64,000 bases of DNA, taken from NCBI GenBank assembly GCA_009760855.2, contig WPIO01000001.1, positions 11,544,001-11,608,000 of the forward strand. Direction: 5' to 3'. Within the stretch, counting starts at the first letter, position 1. Each line of letters opens with the position of its first letter. This DNA is from Cristatella mucedo. Taxonomy: Eukaryota; Bryozoa; Phylactolaemata; Cristatellidae. Below are positions 58,201-64,000 of the stretch, piece after piece. The translations under genes and the position numbers were made by a program. Below the pieces are notes generated by a model. It had not been told where the DNA came from and did no database searches. It saw only the letters and a program-made list of their open reading frames with translations.

Positions 58201-61095
58201 CAAAGCATTCTTTTAGCAACACGGTAGATGAATCTCTATCTAGGCAATATAGTTTGCATTTACAACTGCTGCCAACGCTTACGCACTGTCAACACAAGAT
58301 CTGACATAATTAGCTTCAGGGATGACTCATGGTCGCCAGTTCGTGGGTGTTTTTATGCGCTTCGAGGTCTACACTAAAACGTTGGTCATCCCAAATTGTG
58401 GCGCTATATAATACGTTTTATTATAGCGCCCCAGATAACCCAGCATCTGTATATGCACTTAACATTTGCTGAAGAAGAAGAGCGATTGAATATATGATGA
58501 GTGCATCGAAGGCACTTGCCCAGTGAGCACATAATACACAGTCATCCCCCGGTATGCTCACTGTAGTCACAGGAGAAGGGCACACTACCCTTTCATTGTC
58601 CTGGCAGCAACAATCTTCGGACTTCCTATAGTTTTTCGAGCTTCACTAAGACCTAAGGTTTTCAGGGCATTCTTGATCCTAATCCTTTGTTGTACAAATC
58701 AAAGGTCATCACTTGACATGCATTTGCCTCTCTTAAAAGCTAACCGGAGGAATTGAATCAAATCAGGCTTACGGCGGCGTCAGAAAAGGGCGCCAGTGAA
58801 CAGCAGCGCCATCGGCGTAGAAGACGAGACAACGAGCTACTTGCCTCGAGTTGCCGATGATGCACCGCCTGTTGCTCATATTCATGTCGCCTATGCCTTT
58901 CCTTTATAGCAACACGTGTCGACAATGGCCATGCTGCCTTGGCCAAGCTGCTCTTCCGTCACTCACGCGGCATGCGGCGACAGGCACTCACTTTTCCTGT
59001 TACGTGGCGGAGACTTGTACGCTTCAGGGTAACTCCTGGCGCTCTCCTGCTGATCGTGTACCGCAATGCTCAAGGCCTCTCTAAGGGTTGAGATTTTTCC
59101 TGGATCGGCTTTTTAAATGTTTTCCACCGTTTTCTCCACAGAAACAATACGTACGGGCAGCTGGGTACCGGCAATCGGGTTGAAGCTAGCAAGCCTGTGA
59201 AGCTTGACCTCGATCCTGTTCAACTGATTGCATGCGGTGCACATCACAGTATGGCCATTACAGGTGAGCTCTTGGTTAGTGCGACGCCCATAGATTCTGA
59301 GCGTCAGCCATGAATATGCCCCATGCAGCAGTGCTTGGCGATAACAGTGTTCTGTCGACAAACAATCGAACGTCAAACAGAAGAGAATTTAAAGTCTTAA
59401 GCCAGGCCGCCGATTAAATTGAGAGATTTAAGTGCTTATTAGCTACTGGTAAAAGCCATGTTCCTTATCGTTTTTGTATGAACAAGTGGATGGTGATCTC
59501 ATTGTCTGGGGATACGGAAAAGCTACTGGTGATCGGTACACCGATGTGCTTCGTCCGACTAAGAAAGTAAAGCATCATACGAACATTAAGATGATCGCTG
59601 CTGGTGGGGCACATTGCATGGCTCTAACAGGTATTGCTAGAAGCACTTCTACCCTTGCGGTCCAGCGTACTTTATTTTAATTATTTTTCAAATGCCATTT
59701 CAGTATGTTCGAGAATCACACATGCATGCATATACTTGCACTTGCACGCGAAGCCATGCGTAGACGTACGAAGATACACAGACAAATTCTCCCACGCAGG
59801 CACACATGCAAACGTTCTCTCCCTCTTGCTGATGTTATTGCCAAGCACCATCTAGACTTTCACTTCTATGCGGATGACACTCAGTTGTACCTTTGCTTTG
59901 ATCCCTCCCAGCCTTCGAGCACCTCAAATTCTCTCAACTCACTTGCTGCATGTATTGATGACATGCGCACATGGATCGCAGCAAATTTTCTAAAACTAAA
60001 CGATGATAAAACTAACTTACTAGTTATGGGAAAACCCAGAGTGATTCACAAATTGGAAAGGCTGACGCTCAAAATTGGCTCTCCCAGCATATCTCCTGTT
60101 AAATCAGCTCGAAATCTAGGTGTCATATTCCAAAGCGACCTCTCGTTAGACGACCATATCAGCTCCACAGTCAAATCCGCCTATTTTCAGCTTCATAACA
60201 TTGCTAAAATTCGGGCTTGTTTAGATAAGGATACCACGTCCAAGTTGGTCCATGCATTCGTGACATCACGTCTCGACTTCTGGAACTCTTTGTTAACTGG
60301 CCTACCAGCATGTGTGATCACGCGATTGCAGCTGATGCAAAACTCCGCAGCTAGGCTTGTCTGTAGTGAGCGTCGCAGTTGTCACATTACACCACTTCTC
60401 GCCGACCTGCGCTGGCTACCAGTCAAGCAACGGATTAACTTTAAGGTTTTGTCGCTCACTTTTAGGTCACTTCATTCTATGGCTCCAGCTTATCTCCCAG
60501 ATCTACTCCCCCACCAGGCCAAGCATCGTACCACCCGCTTTTCGGAATCCAACAGTCTACAAATACCTCGTACAAACCTCAAATCCTTTGGAGACCGTGC
60601 ATTTAGTTCGTATGCTCCCAACGCCTGGAACTCCCTCCCGACCTGCGTCAGAACATCCCCTGACCTGACCACATTTAAAAGGAACTTAAAAACACACCTA
60701 TTTAGGACAGCATTTAGTGGGTCCATGTGATTCGTCCCTCACGTGCTTATGCGTGCTGACACTGTGCATGCTGCCACTAACCACATTTGCTTGCTGACCC
60801 TGTGCATGTCACCCCTAACCATGTTATTCATTTTGTTTGTTTATCAAGCATGATATTACTTACCATTCAATTGCATTTCCTTTTGCAGAAAATGTAAAGC
60901 GCGTAGAAAGAGATTGAGTTCTCTGAGGGCGTTTTATCAAGTGCATTATTATTATTATTAACGTTTTCGTGCAAATACGATTGCCCACACGCTCAGCACT
61001 ATTTGCACATGCCCTCGAGCCTTCCTACTGACATTCGAACGCATGCATGCGTACACAAACGCAAAGTTATACCGTGCCACTCTCACTCTACCCTC

Positions 61096-61154
<59 letters not shown>

Positions 61155-62484
61155 CTCTTTCTCCCTCTCTCTTCTCTCTACACTTACTCTCTCTCTGTCT
61201 CAAGCCCCACCTATCTGCCTTTCTAGCTCCAGCTCTGCCTTTCTCCCTTTCTCTTCTTGACTCTCATCACGTCGTTCTCTCTTGTTCATGTCACCATAAT
61301 GTATTCTGCGTTTCAATTCTCAGGATTCATTGACTGACGATCTAGACGATCTCTCGTTTGCTGCACGCTGAGCTCGAGCACCGATGCTCGAGCACCTGTG
61401 GGCCGTACTCGGTCGGCGCACGCCGTTGGAATGTGCCGCGTAGTAAGCGAGCTCCCATTTTCAACTTCGACTTGTCTATTCGTTTCGGACGCGGCTAACC
61501 TTTAGTTGCCGCGTGCAATTGCAGAGAACGGTAACGTCTACTCGTGGGGCGTAGGCGTCGACGGCCAGCTGGGTCACGGTGCAGACGAGAACTTCGTCGC
61601 AGCGCCCAGGAAACTTTCAGACACGAGGCTTGCAGCCAACACTGCTTCGATCAGTGCCGGTGACCTGTACTCGGCAGCTATAATAGGTACGTGCGTCGGG
61701 CAAACTGGCGTCGGGCAGACTGGGCTAAAACGCCAAAAAGGCCGCATCGTCGGAGAAATGCGCTCAATGGTAACTCCTGCTGCTGTTCAGATGACCGACT
61801 CTTTCAGGTTCACTCACTCATTCGTTCAAGCATTTCTTGCACAGCTATTGCTCTATAGCATGCCCGGCAGCTATACGTTGCCGGGCATGCTATACGTGGT
61901 TGGCAGTCGTTCGGGCTCAGCTCTGATTGGTTATGCAAGTCAGAGGGTGATGCCATGACTTAGCTGAGGCTGTGTTACTTTGCGTCGTCGGTCGACTCGA
62001 TAAGAGATTCTCGATCGGTTTGTCGATCAGATTCTGCAGGCGACGAGCCAGCGACTCGCACCCGCCACCGACATCAGCCTTATGGCTCTTTTTCTTTCGC
62101 TCAAGCATTCCTTAGCTGCGCTTCGCGAGCGTCTGGTACAATCTGCTCAATCCGCTCGACGACGCCGCTCCTTCCGACTCAGCCGGCGGCTCGTCAATCT
62201 GCGGCCAACTCGGGCGGAGGCTGGAGCGGTAGCGGACGAAGCCGACGTGGCGCTTTGGAACAGCCGCTCGGCGGCCATTGGTCATACTTGATTGGCGAGC
62301 GCCGCTCTTTACCTTTCAGCTTCTGGAGAGCTATTCATGTGGGGAAAGAACAGTCACACTATAGACTGCCACCACATTCCTGCTGCCAGAATCTACGTAC
62401 CGACCGAGGTGGATACAGCCTCCTGTCCGGTCAAGGCCGTGGCGTGCGGGAGTTGGCATGCAGCTTGCGTTGTCGGACAGCCAG
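51615..62484 (+). CDS. RCC1-repeat beta-propeller protein, exons 1-6 (3' end not defined)
   Basis: Six exons (51615-51825, 51916-51958, 59142-59263, 59487-59630, 61525-61686, 62320-62484) have GT/AG borders and join to 282 residues. Five RCC1 blades are visible: CWGSGEHGQHGH...ACGSSHTAIL, LYAWGHGYS...YGQLGTGN...CGAHHSMAIT, LIVWGYGKATGD...GGAHCMALT, VYSWGVGVDGQLGHG...ISAGDLYSAAII, LFMWGKNSHT...ACGSWHAACVV. RCC1 propellers usually have seven blades, so more sequence is expected downstream. RCC1-like domains act as exchange factors for small GTPases or as scaffolds; which applies here cannot be told. Start: the ATG in CACAATGG is the first in frame. Introns carry LINE A, B and C copies, a SINE2 and microsatellites. 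The particular family member (HERC, NEK9, RPGR, SERGEF and others) is not resolved. Confidence 0.9.
51916..51958 (+). CDS. RCC1-repeat gene exon 2 (43 nt)
   Basis: A micro-exon encoding NGELYAWGHGYSA. The acceptor is TTTGTAG and the donor GCGAG|GTAAGA, phase 2. It is the only coding exon in the series with a non-phase-1 end. A 7.2-kb intron follows. Confidence 0.85.
52620..52985 (+). mobile_element. LINE family B, C-terminal piece, plus strand
   Basis: Plus order is the reverse of the other B copies: GATCAACGGATACCGAG, GGTCCGCCATGCCTTGG, GACCGTTGGCGACAGAAGC, and the frame RLETVGDRSFCSFGPRLKSS. It is cut at its 3' end by the LINE A copy that follows. It lies in intron 2 of the RCC1 gene. Confidence 0.8.
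52986..53775 (+). mobile_element. LINE family A copy in RCC1 intron 2
   Basis: It begins with CTGCCTACTTTCAGCCACAT and proceeds through GACATCCCGTCTTAACC, GACTTCAAGGTTCTGTCACT, AAAGCCTGGAACTCACTAG, the UTR, the tail (CCTAGAAAGAGATAGAGTTC) and ATT/GTT repeats. 5'-truncated, with several stops. Confidence 0.88.
53814..53998 (+). mobile_element. SINE2, plus strand
   Basis: GGCTGTAATGGCTCACTAGG head, GGTTCGAATCC B box, TGGGCGATCCTTTATCGCCA stem, AGGTTCTTCTGTCACTATAC and a (ATTT)n end. It is inserted 40 bp after the LINE A tail. Confidence 0.9.
53999..55205. other. RCC1 intron 2, nothing recognised
   Basis: Unique sequence becoming purine-rich from about 55040. Confidence 0.4.
55209..55260. repeat. 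(GA)n microsatellite
   Basis: Uninterrupted GA run of about 48 bp. Confidence 0.96.
55471..55714 (+). CDS. Exon-like segment inside RCC1 intron 2
   Basis: It is bounded by TTATTATCCTCCAG and CGATTCAG|GTAAGA and is open for 81 codons in the phase left by exon 2. It reads GLCCGGRQTVTWLDDGNAF, faintly like the CGG-HT--L-DDG core of an RCC1 blade. It ends in phase 0, which does not fit exon 3, so it would need another exon or is an alternative or terminal exon, or chance. Confidence 0.28.
56625..57830 (-). mobile_element. LINE family C, degenerate RT-to-tail copy
   Basis: Minus-strand frames read FNLNADNTRIYLSLDHSKP (counterpart of FHFYADDTQLYL), STGNSAYFQPSNIANIMACL and LVHAFVTWLLVHCDSL, then a broken HWLPNKH region and UTR, with an AATAATAAT-type tail at 56625-56650. 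The catalytic ADD is changed to ADN. Confidence 0.8.
57831..59141. other. RCC1 intron 2, 3' part
   Basis: A minus-strand LINE tail remnant (TAATAATAC, GAATCTCTATCTAGG) lies at about 58185-58245. Otherwise nothing is recognised. Confidence 0.45.
59142..59263 (+). CDS. RCC1-repeat gene exon 3
   Basis: It encodes NNTYGQLGTGNRVEASKPV and LIACGAHHSMAIT. The acceptor is TTTTCTCCACAG and the donor TTACAG|GTGAGC, phase 1. Confidence 0.92.
59487..59630 (+). CDS. RCC1-repeat gene exon 4 (one blade)
   Basis: It encodes VDGDLIVWGYGKATGDRY to MIAAGGAHCMALT. The acceptor is GAACAAG and the donor AACAG|GTATTG; phase 1 on both sides. Confidence 0.9.
59816..60960 (+). mobile_element. LINE family A, young-looking 5'-truncated copy
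   Basis: It starts between RT motifs B and C. The frame is open from FHFYADDTQLYLCFDPSQ through ANFLKLNDDKTN, LVHAFVTSRLDFWNSLL and LADLRWLPVKQRI to a stop at 60728-60730, without interruption. UTR, tail hairpin and (ATT)n end at 60960. It is very similar to the 22.7-kb copy and lies in RCC1 intron 4. Confidence 0.93.
61099..61203. repeat. (CT)n microsatellite
   Basis: CT tract of about 105 bp with TTCT and CCCT interruptions, in RCC1 intron 4. Confidence 0.95.
61525..61686 (+). CDS. RCC1-repeat gene exon 5 (one blade)
   Basis: It encodes ENGNVYSWGVGVDGQLGHG to ISAGDLYSAAII. The acceptor is CAATTGCAG and the donor AATAG|GTACGT; phase 1 on both sides. Confidence 0.92.
61854..61894. repeat. 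Perfect 16-bp inverted repeat with 9-nt loop
   Basis: TATAGCATGCCCGGCA (61854-61869) and its exact complement (61879-61894) flank GCTATACGT. It is in RCC1 intron 5, so it would form a stem in the pre-mRNA. Confidence 0.97.
62320..62484 (+). CDS. RCC1-repeat gene exon 6 (one blade)
   Basis: It encodes ASGELFMWGKNSHTIDCHH to VKAVACGSWHAACVVGQP. The acceptor is TTACCTTTCAG and the donor GCCAG|GTAGGA; phase 1 on both sides. Confidence 0.9.
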
Positions 62485-62812
62485 GTAGGAGGCCAAGCAG
62501 CCCGGCGATGTCGATCGGACGACTGCTGCTCGGTGCTCCGAGGAAAAATTCTACTGCTGCTACTGCTGCTGCTGCTGCCGCTGCTGCTGCTGTCGCTGGT
62601 TCGGAAGGTTGATTCTGCGAGCTTTGCTTTCCTAACCGGTAGCATGCGGTGCGACGGATGAACGACAGGTGGCGCTCGCGCAAAAGGCAGCTCTGCCGAG
62701 CGAAAGAGTAACGTGCACGATTTTCGTGCTCATGGCCGCACGGACGTTACATTTAGAATGACACTCATGGCGTCGTAGTCGGTCAAGCGAGAATTCGCCG
62801 TTTACCGTTTAG

Positions 62813-63015
62813 ATGAGGTCTTAAACCTATCCTTGCGGCTCGTCTGTATTTTTGACGAGTTTGTGGAAGACAGCTCCATTGTCACGTTGCGTCGTCTACT
62901 AAATCCAAAGAGAACCCTGGGCCGGTCTCCAAAAGCGGCTGGTGATGTTAACTTTTGGTGCCTTTTGCGTCGGAGCAGCACAGCACAATCGTTTCTACCT
63001 CTGCCGGCAGCGTAG
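62813..63015 (+). CDS. Possible exon 7 of the RCC1-repeat gene
   Basis: After an acceptor-like TTTACCGTTTAG, the phase-1 continuation from exon 6 is open: DEVLNLSLRLVCIFDEFVED, then TLRRLLNPKRTLGRSP. Possible donors lie at about 62941 and 63008; otherwise a stop at 63013-63015 ends the protein. It is not an RCC1 blade. The opposite strand is also open, so support is weak. Confidence 0.3.
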
Positions 63016-63049
63016 CTTAGCGTGTGGATTAGGTCAGACAATGCAGCTT

Positions 63050-63225
63050 CGCTGGTCACGACGGGTGAGGCGGTTGCTTGCACGACCTCGGTCCCGAGGT
63101 CGTGGGTTCGATTCCTGTGGTGGGCGATCCTTTATCGCCACTGCAAGCAGTGGTGATAGCCGTAAAGGCTCTTCTGTCGCTATACAAAAAGAGGCTGTTT
63201 AATCAGCTAGGATTTATTTATTTAT
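63050..63225 (+). mobile_element. SINE2, plus strand
   Basis: GGTGAGGCGGTTGCTTGCAC, GGTTCGATTCC B box, TGGGCGATCCTTTATCGCCA, GGCTCTTCTGTCGCTATAC, GAGGCTGTTTAATCAGC and a (TTTA)n end. The 5' head is partly lost. Confidence 0.88.
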
Positions 63226-63695
63226 AGCCTTCAGCTCCCGTATTTCAGCCATCGCTGGAACTGAGCGGGCTTTAATCGTGATAAGCAAACCTACTTAAGT
63301 CACTAACTATAAGTTTGAACCGAGAAGCGGACGCAAAGCTGAGCAAGCAGTGCAAGCTGAGGATGTTCAGTACCTTTCTGAGCTTGTCCGGACAGGAGAG
63401 AAAACATGCCATTCTTTCTACCAGACCTGCCTACTAATCGCTACTTTATAAGGACCTTCGGAGGATAATATGATTCAAGAAATGGAAATTCCTTATTACT
63501 TAAGCACGGAATGCAAGCAGATCGTTGCTGGCATAGCGAGAGCCCCTTAATTATGACGGGTGCAAAAAAGGCTAGTTTAGTCGATTACCAAATATTTTTG
63601 TACTCGTCTAGTATTCGTTGTGCGGACGTCCTTTTTAATTGCAGCAGGATAAAGGCACCCTAAAGTCGTTGCTTCTCCATATCTATCCACTTTAT
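63226..63695. other. Nothing recognised
   Basis: Unique sequence with no supported exon. Confidence 0.4.
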
Positions 63696-63748
63696 CTCTC
63701 TATCTTCTCTCTCTCTTCCCTCTCTCTTCCCTCTGTCTCTCCATCCCT

Positions 63749-63814
<66 letters not shown>

Positions 63815-63823
63815 GTCTCTCTG

Positions 63824-63896
<73 letters not shown>

Positions 63897-63900
63897 GTTA
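63696..63900. repeat. (CT)n microsatellite
   Basis: About 200 bp of CT with CTGTCT interruptions. Confidence 0.96.
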
Positions 63901-64000
63901 GTGTTGGTCTCTCTCGCCGTCTCAGTCTGTGTCTCTTGTCCTCTGTCTGCAGCTGTCTCTTTCGGCGATTGTCCTCGTTGTTCATCCTTTCTAATTATCG

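Noticed and set aside
63050..63130. tRNA gene candidates from A and B boxes (also 20040-20105, 53815-53890, 16980-17060)
   Set aside because: The same heads recur with identical non-tRNA tails and do not close into a proper cloverleaf with an acceptor stem. They are SINE heads.

Overview
The window is nuclear DNA from an animal, probably an invertebrate and perhaps an early-branching one. The evidence is two recognisable genes split into many short exons with canonical GT/AG borders, long introns, dozens of CR1/L2-like LINE and tRNA-derived SINE copies, and extremely abundant (GA)n/(CT)n microsatellites. I cannot name the species; the placement is an inference from gene structure and repeat content only.

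Left part (1-10,432, minus strand): the 5' two-thirds of a dynamin-1-like GTPase gene (DRP1/DNM1L). Eleven coding exons join in frame to 481 residues: the whole GTPase domain and the first part of the stalk. The remaining exons lie to the left of the window. Its introns hold SINE and LINE remnants, including a LINE B copy split into two opposite orientations and a fold-back pair of LINE tails. A GC-rich stretch upstream of the start codon (10,433-11,720) is the likely promoter region.

Middle (about 11.7-51.6 kb): mostly intergenic and repeat-rich. It contains LINE family A (ends in (ATT)n; the copy at 22.7-24.75 kb keeps most of its reverse transcriptase), LINE family B (ends in a TAATG-type pentamer; mostly minus strand), an older related family C, and two tRNA-derived SINE families. 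SINE1 carries the 3' tail of LINE A. There is also a fold-back (MITE-like) element at 28.6-29.1 kb, a 1.5-kb direct duplication at 38.5-41.9 kb carrying an 11-bp phased AT-rich satellite, a perfect 17-bp hairpin at 43.07 kb, and kilobase-scale GA/GACAGA tracts at 46.5-47.7 and 49.2-49.9 kb. A few short open frames or exon-like segments are listed with low confidence because nothing identifies them.

Right part (51,615-62,484 and probably beyond, plus strand): a gene for an RCC1-repeat beta-propeller protein. Six exons join in frame to 282 residues with five recognisable blades. The introns after exons 1, 3, 4, 5 and 6 are all phase 1, so exons 4, 5 and 6 are interchangeable blade cassettes. 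Its introns hold LINE A, B and C copies, a SINE2 copy and a perfect 16-bp hairpin.

The two genes are divergently transcribed and about 41 kb apart. Nothing suggests that they work together. The most informative material is the mobile-element ecology and the structured repeats.
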